The notes: generated by a model from the letters alone, not told the origin. A stretch of 5,543 nt of DNA from RGIG4140 sp045638265 (GCA_045638265.1 JAZUBA010000024.1:1-5543), one strand, 5' to 3'; shown: positions 1 to 5,470, counted from the first letter of the stretch. Made by a program: numbers and translations.

Positions 1-335
1 TTTCGTGCTCCAAGATGCCAGTATCTGCGAAAAGAAACACCTGTTCTTATTGAATATACACTAGCTGGCGCATGATCTATCCATTGACCTCCTTGTCCGA
101 GATACAAGGCAAAAGAACGCTTTTCATCTACCCTTACACCACCAGTAAGCATCCTTCTATCTGTGAAAAAACCACCAGATCTTTTTAATGTGAACTCTGG
201 CTTCCATTCTTTCATTCCTTCTTTTGAAAATGCATACTTCCATTCATTAGCCCATCTAGATTGAGTTTCCTGAGCATTGACAATGCCTGATGCAAAAAAC
301 AAGCAGATAAATAGAGTGATTATTAAACGTTTCAT
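1..335 (-). CDS. Secreted, probably outer-membrane beta-strand protein, N-terminal part (runs off window)
   Basis: Only the first 111 codons are present; the frame is open to the window edge. The ATG at 335 is followed by a clear Sec signal peptide: MKR, a hydrophobic core at residues 4-19, and a VNA|Q cleavage site after residue 21. The mature part alternates polar and hydrophobic or aromatic residues in short strand-turn-strand stretches, for example around TGGVRVDEKRSFALYLGQG (about residues 62-80) and VYSIRTGVSFRRYW (about 94-107). This resembles small Bacteroidetes outer-membrane barrels, but I do not recognise a family. The start is supported by a promoter ending about 27 nt upstream and by the signal peptide beginning right at this Met. 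It is separated from the HXXEE gene by a promoter and a repeat, so it is probably transcribed independently. Function unknown. Confidence 0.8.
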   Translation of the reverse strand, partial: MKRLIITLFICLFFASGIVNAQETQSRWANEWKYAFSKEGMKEWKPEFTLKRSGGFFTDRRMLTGGVRVDEKRSFALYLGQGGQWIDHAPASVYSIRTGVSFRRYWHLGAR

Positions 336-361
336 AACAAAATTTTTAATGTAATACGTCT

Positions 362-392
362 CAAAATTATAAAATTTTCTCAAACAAACAAA
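362..392 (-). promoter_or_regulatory. Bacteroidetes-type promoter for the secreted protein gene at 1-335
   Basis: On the minus strand TAATTTTG (362-369) matches the -7 pattern TAnnTTTG. A TTTG at 389-392 lies exactly 19 nt upstream, the usual -33 spacing. Transcription would start near 356, leaving a leader of about 20 nt before the ATG at 335. The -33 box is one unit of a TTTG tandem tract. Confidence 0.65.
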
Positions 393-404
393 CAAACAAA
401 CAAA
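381..404. repeat. Tetranucleotide microsatellite, six CAAA/TTTG units
   Basis: Six perfect tandem CAAA units on the plus strand (TTTG on the coding strand) run from 381 to 404, followed by CAA and then CAAAAAAA. The third unit from the gene side supplies the -33 box of the adjacent promoter. Such tracts can change length by replication slippage; whether this one does cannot be seen here. Confidence 0.85.
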
Positions 405-405
405 C

Positions 406-508
406 AACAAAAAAAGCATACAAACAAATTCTGTTCATAGACTTTCTTTGATTTTCAATGGTTTACAATGTTATAAACTATTATTTTTTCTTAATATTCA
501 TCTTCGTG
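406..508. repeat. Copy A of a ~100-bp direct repeat flanking the HXXEE gene
   Basis: This 103-nt stretch matches 1196-1295 in the same orientation, with five mismatches and one 3-nt insertion near 481-483. It starts 14 nt after the stop of the HXXEE gene and ends at the edge of the TTTG tract upstream of the gene at 1-335. Sequence outside the repeat is unrelated on both sides. It contains an imperfect inverted repeat at 457-482. Confidence 0.85.
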
Positions 509-522
509 GAACTCAACAAATA

Positions 523-1143
523 CTATAGTTTTCCTTTGATTCTCTTCAACATATAACTTTTCATACTTTTCTGAAACTCCTTAATAGTAATGCCCGCACA
601 TTTCATAAATCTTGTTTCCATGATAAAAAAAGAAATAAACGTAAGCAGGATTCCTAATATCCAAGTCGTTGCATCAAGAGCCATTTCATCATTCAATCTT
701 CTAATCATGGTAATTGCATAGACAAACATAATCCATGCAGTTATCATTCCTGGTGAATATGGCTTTTTTAACTGATGAATTACAATTCCGACAGTATGAA
801 TAAAATCTTCAAATTATGCCAAAATCAATGGAACAAGCCCATATATAGCAATAGTATCAAAAACAAATGGAAGAATCAAAATAAGTAATAAATATATGGC
901 AACGGGAAAATGCATTCGTTCTTCACTAACATCAGGACTAATTGTACATTTGCTAAAAAATATTTTATAGAATCCTCCTGGAAACTTAGATTCTTCCCAT
1001 TCATGAAGTGTATATAAAATCATGAATATGATAGTCATTTGCCGCAATAATGATAACTCGTTCCAATTTACAATACCTACAACAACAATGATAGTAAGAA
1101 TACAAGTCATTATTTCTAAGTTGTACTTAATAATTCTGTTCAT
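523..1143 (-). pseudogene. HXXEE-domain membrane protein gene with an in-frame TAA
   Basis: One frame runs from the ATG at 1143 to the TAG at 523-525 (207 codons including stops) and is interrupted only by a TAA at 814-816, codon 110. Before the stop come a hydrophobic segment at residues 11-25, the family motif H47-E-W-E-E51 at the end of a second one, and a third near 81-105. After the stop the frame continues without a shift: FEDFIHTVGIVIHQLKK, then YSPGMITAW, then two more hydrophobic segments and a basic tail. The H..G and YSPG-type residues after the stop are what I expect in the second half of HXXEE proteins (PF13787). I therefore read this as one gene with a nonsense codon, not two genes. 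HXXEE proteins are uncharacterised membrane proteins. Alternatives are a sequencing error or real read-through; the Met at 747 could also restart translation of the second half. Confidence 0.8.
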
Positions 1144-1170
1144 ACGTCAGCTTTTCTAAATTTAAAGTTA

Positions 1171-1201
1171 CAAATATATGTAAACATACTGAACAAACAA
1201 A
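1171..1201 (-). promoter_or_regulatory. Bacteroidetes-type promoter for the HXXEE gene
   Basis: On the minus strand TATATTTG (1171-1178) matches TAnnTTTG, and TTTG at 1198-1201 lies 19 nt upstream as the -33 box. Predicted transcription start is near 1165, about 22 nt before the ATG at 1143. The -33 box falls in the edge of repeat copy B, so the repeat supplies the upstream half of this promoter. Confidence 0.65.
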
Positions 1202-1295
1202 AAAAGCATACAAACAAATTCTGTTCATACGCTCTCTTTGATTTTCAATGGTTTACAAGGTTATAAACCATTTTTTCTTAATATTCATCTTCGTG
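1196..1295. repeat. Copy B of the ~100-bp direct repeat, upstream of the HXXEE gene
   Basis: This 100-nt stretch matches 406-508. The two copies are offset by 790 nt in the first part and by 787 nt after the 3-nt indel. Similarity stops at 1296, where copy B is followed by sequence downstream of the permease gene. It lies 52 nt upstream of the HXXEE start and overlaps that promoter's -33 box. Confidence 0.85.
1247..1272. repeat. Inverted repeat inside direct repeat copy B
   Basis: AATGGTTTA (1247-1255) and TAAACCATT (1264-1272) form a perfect 9-bp inverted repeat around an 8-nt spacer. On the plus strand it runs straight into a T tract (1271-1276); on the minus strand no T tract follows. It could be an operator for a dimeric regulator or a weak plus-strand terminator; only two of nine pairs are G-C. 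Copy A has the same element at 457-482 with one change (C to T at 479), which leaves a G.U pair in plus-strand RNA. Confidence 0.5.
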
Positions 1296-1410
1296 AAAAA
1301 GGTTTACTTATATTGATTACTAATACTTTACAAATTTCATACAAGTAATACTAAATCATATTTTGTGCTAAAAAGGGTTAAAACGATACACAAAGACAAT
1401 CTCAATACTT
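1296..1410. other. Non-coding gap after the redox operon
   Basis: This AT-rich stretch lies between the permease stop and repeat copy B. I see no ORF, no RNA gene and no convincing rho-independent terminator for the operon on the minus strand. The GTTTACT and AATAC words within it do not form a clear repeat. Confidence 0.5.
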
Positions 1411-2379
1411 TCATAAAATCCAATTAAACAAATAACCTGATATTACTATCAATAATGTAACCACACCAAAGAAAATTGCTATAAGTCTCCATGTCATTAC
1501 TTTTTTAAGCATTGTTGCTTCTGGGATAGAGAGTCCTATAACAGCCATCATAAATGCGATAGCTGTACCAAGCGGAATTCCTTTTGCCACAAACACTTCA
1601 ACGATAGGGACAATACTTGCAGGATTGGCGTACATCGGAACTGCCAAAACAACAGCCAATGGTACACCCCACCAATTTTCAGCAGATAAAAAGCGTTCAA
1701 AAAATCCTTCAGGGATATAGCCATGCATCGTTGCGCCAATACCTATACCTACTATAATATATATCAAAACGCCTCGTACAATACCCCAAGAATCACGAGT
1801 AATGGTAGGCAATCGTTTCACGAAAGGCGTTTTCTCCGATTCCCAAATTTCACTTTGTTTATTTGATTGTTGCTGCGCTTTCTTAACCCAATCGCTCAAA
1901 TATGGTTCAAGACGCATTTTTCCTAAAATAAAACCAGCAATCATCGACAACACCGTGCCACTTACTATATAAATAAGCGTCGCTTTTACGCCAAATATGC
2001 CAAGAAACATTGCTACTGCAACTTCACTGACAAGCGGAGACGCAATCAAGAAAGTAAGAGTAACGCCTAACGGAATTCCACCTTTTACAAATCCGATAAA
2101 CAAAGGAACTGATGAGCATGAACAGAATGGTGTTATGCCTCCAAATAATGCAGCCATAAAATAATCCAAACCGTAAAGTTTGTGCGTTGTGAGAAACTGA
2201 CGTAACCTTTCTATCGGAAAATATGCATTGATGATTCCCATCACGAAACTAATGACAAAGAGTAATATAACAATCTTTATAGTATCGTAAAAAAAGAAAT
2301 TAACCGCAATCCCTAATGAGGTGGCTGCATCTAATCCGAAGATGCCATAAACCAACCAATCTGCAAATTTTTGTATCAT
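1411..2379 (-). CDS. PF03773 (ArsP_1/YraQ-type, DUF318) membrane permease
   Basis: A 322-residue polytopic inner-membrane protein. Hydrophobic segments lie near residues 35-53, 73-95, 104-127, 133-152, 200-222, 238-260, 268-285 and 297-320, with a hydrophilic cytoplasmic-type loop at about 155-195 rich in Lys, Gln and Glu. The diagnostic motif is GGITPFCSCSS at residues 80-90, with Cys86 and Cys88. The second half has a partly matching stretch (Y250-ANPASIVP-258, then KGIPLG at 266-271, matching KGGIPLG at 99-105), as expected for an internally duplicated carrier. Family members include ArsP, which exports trivalent organoarsenicals, and YraQ-type proteins of unknown substrate. The vicinal Cys pair suits a soft-metal or thiol-reactive substrate. 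Its ATG overlaps the preceding stop (ATGA), so translation is probably coupled. It is the last gene of the operon. Family is certain, substrate is inferred. Confidence 0.9.
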   Translation of the reverse strand: MIQKFADWLVYGIFGLDAATSLGIAVNFFFYDTIKIVILLFVISFVMGIINAYFPIERLRQFLTTHKLYGLDYFMAALFGGITPFCSCSSVPLFIGFVKGGIPLGVTLTFLIASPLVSEVAVAMFLGIFGVKATLIYIVSGTVLSMIAGFILGKMRLEPYLSDWVKKAQQQSNKQSEIWESEKTPFVKRLPTITRDSWGIVRGVLIYIIVGIGIGATMHGYIPEGFFERFLSAENWWGVPLAVVLAVPMYANPASIVPIVEVFVAKGIPLGTAIAFMMAVIGLSIPEATMLKKVMTWRLIAIFFGVVTLLIVISGYLFNWIL

Positions 2380-2609
2380 AATCCCAAAAGTTGTTTAAGT
2401 TCTTTTTCCGATGGAACATATCCTTTAACCTTGACTTCACCATCAATGACAACAGCAGGTGTTGTTAGGATATTGTAATTCATAATCTCAATAATATCAT
2501 CAACTTTGATTAGTTCTGCATTGATATTATTATCTTTAATAAATTTTTCAATTACGTTATAAGTTGTCTTACATTTAGAACAACCAGGTCCTAATACTTT
2601 AATTTCCAT
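2376..2609 (-). CDS. Small cytoplasmic thioredoxin-like protein (TM0996/MTH895 type, Thioredoxin_3; ArsE-like position)
   Basis: A 77-residue protein with no signal peptide. It opens with MEIKVLGPGCSKC; Cys10 and Cys13 form a redox CxxC at the start of helix 1. The cis-proline loop LTTPAVVIDG places Pro51 against the active site, and a final helix carries SEKELKQLL. Length and layout match the small redox-active disulfide proteins (PF13192). These are often encoded beside PF03773 permeases. In the Shewanella arsEFG operon, as I recall it, a small thioredoxin-like protein accompanies ArsF and ArsG, so this may be the ArsE counterpart; I cannot confirm that. It lies 4 nt after the ArsG-like gene and overlaps the permease start by 4 nt. 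A likely role is delivering electrons or a bound substrate to either membrane protein from the cytoplasmic side. Confidence 0.88.
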   Translation of the reverse strand: MEIKVLGPGCSKCKTTYNVIEKFIKDNNINAELIKVDDIIEIMNYNILTTPAVVIDGEVKVKGYVPSEKELKQLLGL

Positions 2610-2613
2610 AGTT

Positions 2614-3321
2614 TTATAAATAAATTGTTATACAATAATAAATTCCGATTAACATAAAAAGTAAGCTGATTATAATATTTAGATATTTCTGAATTTTTTG
2701 TATCTGTCCATAAACTTTACCTATCTGTTCCGCACTGAAAGCTAAAATCCAAGCTACTACCAAAACAGGCAAAGCCGTAGCAATAGCAAATATTATAGGC
2801 AACAAATAACCCATTGTTACTGATGCCGAAAGCGGTATAAGCATACCAAAATAGAAAATACCACTCGAAGGGCAGAATGTTAAAGAGAATAATATACCGA
2901 GTAAAAAAGCTCCCCAACTTCCTCTTTTTGCAACATTCTCTCCATCACTTTTCAAGACAAATGATGGCAATCTTAATTTATTGCTAAATAGCATAAGAAT
3001 ACCTATCAACAAAAGCGCAGGTCCTATTATCATTTCTCCATATTTGCCAATAAACTTTTGTAATCCGAAGAAACTCGAACCGCCTTTTATTATGACAATC
3101 AAGATTATGCCTAAAAGTGTATATGCAACAACTCTACCCAATGTATATAGAATCCCATTAAAGAAAACTCTTTTTCTGTTTTCTATATCTCTGCCGATAA
3201 ACCCAATGGCAGCGATATTTGTCGCTAAAGGACAAGGTGACATTGCTGTTATTAAACCCAACAGGAATGCAGTTATAATAGGCGTTGAACTGCTTTCCAA
3301 TAATGTTTGCAATAATTCCAT
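2614..3321 (-). CDS. CcdA/DsbD-like membrane electron-transfer protein (ArsG-family transporter)
   Basis: A 235-residue protein with about six transmembrane segments (near residues 14-42, 56-78, 97-112, 135-160, 167-195 and 212-233). Two CcdA-family motifs are present in the right places: SPCPLATN at 28-35 (Cys30) and TFCPSSG at 148-154 (Cys150). In CcdA and DsbD such a Cys pair moves reducing equivalents across the inner membrane from cytoplasmic thioredoxin to a periplasmic partner. The short CcdA-like form next to an ArsF-type protein matches what databases call the ArsG family, named for the Shewanella gene proposed to export aromatic aminoarsenicals; that naming is from memory. It lies 3 nt after the ArsF-like gene and 4 nt before the small thioredoxin, the two partners expected for a DsbD-type relay. 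Transport as opposed to pure electron transfer is unproven. Confidence 0.88.
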   Translation of the reverse strand: MELLQTLLESSSTPIITAFLLGLITAMSPCPLATNIAAIGFIGRDIENRKRVFFNGILYTLGRVVAYTLLGIILIVIIKGGSSFFGLQKFIGKYGEMIIGPALLLIGILMLFSNKLRLPSFVLKSDGENVAKRGSWGAFLLGILFSLTFCPSSGIFYFGMLIPLSASVTMGYLLPIIFAIATALPVLVVAWILAFSAEQIGKVYGQIQKIQKYLNIIISLLFMLIGIYYCITIYL

Positions 3322-3324
3322 AAA

Positions 3325-3753
3325 CTATTTTCCATTTAATAAACCGTTAATCTTTTCAGTAAGTCCTTTTTTAAATTCTTCAGGTTTGTTTAGTGCATTG
3401 GCAAAGGCAAATTTTGTCATATCATTGACTTGCTCTTTCCTACCTTCAATTTTATTAACAAAAAGAGATGACCATGCCACTTCAAAATGATCAGCAAGAG
3501 CTTCACCGTCTTTTGTGGTAATATCAACAATTTTAAATACTACAGTTCCATCTGCCACTTGCGATGAAAATTGTTCGTTAACAACTTCTTGCGACAATTT
3601 TTCTATGGCATTACATGTAACACAACGTTTTTTGCCATGAAAATAAATCACTTCTACCAATTCTTTGTTTGATGAAGTTGTTTGTGCATAAACTGTTGAC
3701 ATTGACAATAATGCAACAATAAATACAATTAGTTTTAATGCTTTCTGTTTCAT
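3325..3753 (-). CDS. Periplasmic thioredoxin-fold protein, ArsF family
   Basis: A 142-residue protein with a signal peptide (MKQKALK, hydrophobic core 8-19, VYA|Q cleavage after Ala23). The mature part begins with the strand VEVIYFHGKKR followed by C44-V-T-C47-N-A-I-E, a thioredoxin CxxC helix, then the strand VVFKIVDI at 70-77. The YFHG..RC.TC.AIE signature fits the family databases name nitrophenyl compound nitroreductase subunit ArsF (from memory). At the place where thioredoxins carry the cis-proline this protein has W93-S-S-L-F-V and no proline, so its active-site geometry may be unusual. The C-terminal part (about 105-142) is charged and helical. It is exported, so it is the natural periplasmic acceptor of electrons from the adjacent CcdA-like protein. 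It starts 2 nt after the barrel gene's stop. Confidence 0.85.
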   Translation of the reverse strand: MKQKALKLIVFIVALLSMSTVYAQTTSSNKELVEVIYFHGKKRCVTCNAIEKLSQEVVNEQFSSQVADGTVVFKIVDITTKDGEALADHFEVAWSSLFVNKIEGRKEQVNDMTKFAFANALNKPEEFKKGLTEKINGLLNGK

Positions 3754-3755
3754 AA

Positions 3756-4703
3756 TTAATACCTTTTTTTAAGATTTATGTTATAAATGATTTTAGTTTG
3801 TAATGCCCATTTATTCGACATTTGAATACTCATGACTTTACGCCATATCGGAATCTCAACAAAGCACGCCAACTGCCACTGTTTTGACAACTTATACATT
3901 AAAGAAGGTGTGATTCTGAGAAGATTATATTTCGTTCCAACAAGTATTTCTCCACGACTCTTTGCTCTGTCTTGAAACTCGTATGCCAACTGCAATCCAA
4001 GCGATAAGTTTTCCGTAGAACGATGAAATGCTGAAACATTGAAATAGAACAAGTCACCATATTGATAGTCGAAGTTATTTGAGATAATCCGCTGTGCATA
4101 TTCATATAATCCGTAAGCTGTTAAATACCAACGCTGCGAAACATTGCTATAAAATGAAAATCCTGCGCTGTACTTAAAGCTACCAGAGGAAGGCTGCATT
4201 GAAATAGGCAGTTTTACACCTTCGCTTTCGCAATCAAATTTTCCTATTGGAAATTTCACAATCACAAAAGGTGTCAATTCTATTCCTCTTTGCAAGTCAC
4301 GGAATATCATATAACTAAGATTAAGTGCGAAATCACCAATACCCGAAGCTGCGGCATCAGGTATATTTTCGTTGATAAAATTTTCTTTCTTTTGTATGTA
4401 ATAACCCAATTGTCCTTGAATTGTTAATCTATTTGTGACGCCATATCCGACACCTAAATTCATAAAGTCATATTTGGCATATTTAAGTTTGCCTAAGAAA
4501 TCGAAGTCTGATACTTCAGAACCTTCATAATAAGTATCAGTTTTACTATGTCGATAATCAAATGATATTTGAAGGTTTTTTCTGCTAATGCTTTGATCTA
4601 CATTTGAAATAGAAATAGGATTACCTGCGCCACAGCATTGGGCATTTAGTTTTAGGTAACTTAAACTTAGAACTAATATTAAAATGTATTTTATTTTATC
4701 CAT
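3756..4703 (-). CDS. Outer-membrane beta-barrel protein with an N-terminal Cys-Cys motif
   Basis: A 315-residue protein with a signal peptide (MDKIKY, core 7-17, LNA cleavage region near 21) and a mature start at or near Q22-C23-C24-G-A-G-N-P. The lipobox is poor (N-A-Q before Cys), so I favour signal peptidase I and not a lipoprotein. The rest is a run of amphipathic beta-strands with aromatic ends, such as KLKYAKYDFMNLGVGYGV, RLTIQGQLGYYI, ELTPFVIVKFPIG, RWYLTAYGLYEYA and LSLGLQLAYEF, ending in QTKIIYNINLKKRY. This resembles the transporter or phenol-degradation MetA-like barrels (PF13557 type), a tentative placing. Its ATG overlaps the lipoprotein gene by 13 nt. The exposed Cys pair suggests interaction with the redox proteins or a soft-metal ligand; this is inference. 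It would give the operon an outer-membrane step. Confidence 0.8.
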   Translation of the reverse strand: MDKIKYILILVLSLSYLKLNAQCCGAGNPISISNVDQSISRKNLQISFDYRHSKTDTYYEGSEVSDFDFLGKLKYAKYDFMNLGVGYGVTNRLTIQGQLGYYIQKKENFINENIPDAAASGIGDFALNLSYMIFRDLQRGIELTPFVIVKFPIGKFDCESEGVKLPISMQPSSGSFKYSAGFSFYSNVSQRWYLTAYGLYEYAQRIISNNFDYQYGDLFYFNVSAFHRSTENLSLGLQLAYEFQDRAKSRGEILVGTKYNLLRITPSLMYKLSKQWQLACFVEIPIWRKVMSIQMSNKWALQTKIIYNINLKKRY

Positions 4704-5062
4704 TGTTTTAAAATATAAACGTTAGTGTCTTTGGTATAAGCACCGAATGAATTTGAAACCGTACAACCTACTGTAAGCCATCCCGTACAAGTTGGACATC
4801 CCCAAAAGTACGCTGTGCTTGGGTCATCTTTTTTGGGGACAAGAGACCCCCCGTTTTTCTGCCATTTATACTGCAAATCTTCACCTTCTGCGATGGCTTT
4901 TAACACGATGGTGTCAAACATCAGTGCAGTATCTTTTGAAACACTTAGTTCTTTGAATCTTATGCTTTCAGTAGGGATGTCATCCATATCCTCATAATAT
5001 TCTCTATCGCAACTTGCGAAAAGAATTGAAAGCAATGCTAATGTCAGATAGATGTTTTTCAT
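4691..5062 (-). CDS. Small lipoprotein with an Ig/PKD-like domain and a CPTC motif
   Basis: A 123-residue lipoprotein. Residues 1-17 are a type II signal peptide ending LFAS|C18; Asp19 and a run of acidic residues follow (C-DREYYEDMDD). In Bacteroidetes, acidic residues just after the lipid-bearing Cys are associated with export to the cell surface. The mature part (about 34-118) looks like one Ig-like or PKD-like sandwich: TIVLKAIAEGEDLQYKW(67)QKNGG, then a strand with C100-TVSNSFG and a last strand TNVYIL. Inserted before that strand is W87-G-C89-P-T-C92-T-G, a CxxC in an otherwise structural domain. It is the first gene of the tightly packed part of the operon and overlaps the barrel gene by 13 nt, so the two products probably work together at the outer membrane. 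No specific function is recognised. Confidence 0.8.
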   Translation of the reverse strand: MKNIYLTLALLSILFASCDREYYEDMDDIPTESIRFKELSVSKDTALMFDTIVLKAIAEGEDLQYKWQKNGGSLVPKKDDPSTAYFWGCPTCTGWLTVGCTVSNSFGAYTKDTNVYILKQWIK

Positions 5063-5084
5063 ACATTTTTATTTTTTGTTTGTA

Positions 5085-5110
5085 ATTCGTAAAACAACGA
5101 ACAATATTTT
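5085..5110. promoter_or_regulatory. Second ArsR-operator-like palindrome between arsR and the lipoprotein gene
   Basis: TTCGTAAAACAACGAA (5086-5101) is a 16-nt palindrome-like site with perfect 5-bp ends TTCGT/ACGAA. Together with 5085 and 5102-5110 it repeats, in inverted orientation, the arsR operator and its flank (5446-5471): 21 of 26 positions match, with all five differences in the centre. I find no TAnnTTTG box for a minus-strand promoter here, so it may act by looping, as a roadblock, or with a non-canonical promoter. It lies 23 nt upstream of the lipoprotein ATG. Confidence 0.55.
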
Positions 5111-5111
5111 T

Positions 5112-5137
5112 AAAAAAAAGTGCTGTTATTGACAGCA
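5112..5137 (-). terminator. Terminator-like hairpin at the end of arsR
   Basis: On the minus strand TGCTGT, a 5-nt loop and ACAGCA form a perfect 6-bp stem (5121-5137) followed by C and eight Ts (5112-5119). The stem overlaps the last codons and stop of arsR. It would end part or all of the arsR transcript before the lipoprotein gene, lowering downstream expression or requiring a separate promoter. Confidence 0.6.
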
Positions 5138-5440
5138 GCCTTTCTTACAAGAACATTGTTCAAAAAATTCATTAAACAATTCTTGTGCTAATTTCCAATT
5201 TTCACGATTGATACAATATTTAACTTTAGGAGCTTCTATCTCGCCTTGAATAAGTCCTGCTTCTTTTAGTTCTTTTAGATGTTGAGAAACAGTAGCTTTA
5301 GCAATAGGTAGTTCTTCGTGAATATCTCCAAAATAACAAGTCTCTTGATTGGCAAGAAACTGAAGTATGGCGACTCTTGTCGGATGTCCCATTGCTTTGG
5401 CATAGCGAGCTATTTTCTCTTGTTTATTTATATCAGTCAT
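5126..5440 (-). CDS. ArsR/SmtB-family transcriptional repressor
   Basis: A 104-residue winged-helix regulator of normal length for the family. The N-terminal helix is followed by AMGHPTRVAILQFL (16-29), then ETCYFGDI (33-40) at the position of the classical ELCVCDL metal-box helix, the recognition helix AKATVSQHLKELKEAGLI (47-64) and a wing ending VKYCINR (73-79). Cys residues are 35, 76, 96, 98, 102 and 103; the last four form a C-S-C-K-K-G-C-C tail. The classical vicinal CVC is reduced to one Cys (Cys35), so sensing probably uses Cys35 with Cys76 or the tail. It is the first gene after an operator that overlaps its own -7 box, so autorepression is likely, relieved by a soft metal or metalloid or by thiol oxidation. 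The inducer is inferred from the family and the neighbours, not shown. Confidence 0.92.
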   Translation of the reverse strand: MTDINKQEKIARYAKAMGHPTRVAILQFLANQETCYFGDIHEELPIAKATVSQHLKELKEAGLIQGEIEAPKVKYCINRENWKLAQELFNEFFEQCSCKKGCCQ

Positions 5441-5454
5441 GATTCAAAATATTG

Positions 5455-5470
5455 TTCGCAAAATTACGAA
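5455..5470. promoter_or_regulatory. ArsR operator overlapping the arsR promoter
   Basis: TTCGCAAAATTACGAA is a 16-nt inverted repeat: 7-bp half-sites TTCGCAA and TTACGAA around two bases, with one mismatch. It covers the -7 box of the arsR promoter, the expected place for a repressor that blocks RNA polymerase. A related palindrome at 5086-5101 supports it being a recognised site. Confidence 0.65.

Noticed and set aside
406..1295. Integron gene cassette or CRISPR-like interpretation of the repeats
   Set aside because: There are only two copies, 790 nt apart. I could not find a paired attC-type core (GTTRRRY/RYYYAAC) or any regular spacer, and no integrase or cas gene is in the window.
1309..1358. 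Possible inverted repeat around GATTACTAATACTT and AAGTAATACTAAATC
   Set aside because: The arms are mirror-like rather than reverse complements, so no real stem forms.
1548..1739. Minus-strand 63-codon frame inside the permease gene
   Set aside because: Out-of-frame shadow of the conserved permease, with no recognisable domain.
2717..2917. Minus-strand 66-codon frame rich in Phe, Tyr and Cys
   Set aside because: Out-of-frame shadow of the CcdA-like gene; its aromatic bias comes from reading hydrophobic codons in the wrong frame.
2981..3490. Plus-strand 169-codon open frame
   Set aside because: It lies antisense to two well-supported genes (ArsG-like and ArsF-like), has no family features or promoter, and its composition is that of a reversed membrane-protein gene.
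3899..4105. Minus-strand 68-codon frame inside the barrel gene
   Set aside because: Out-of-frame shadow with no supporting motif or start signal.
4815..4997. Plus-strand 60-codon frame
   Set aside because: Antisense to the lipoprotein gene, with low-complexity Ser-rich translation and no promoter.
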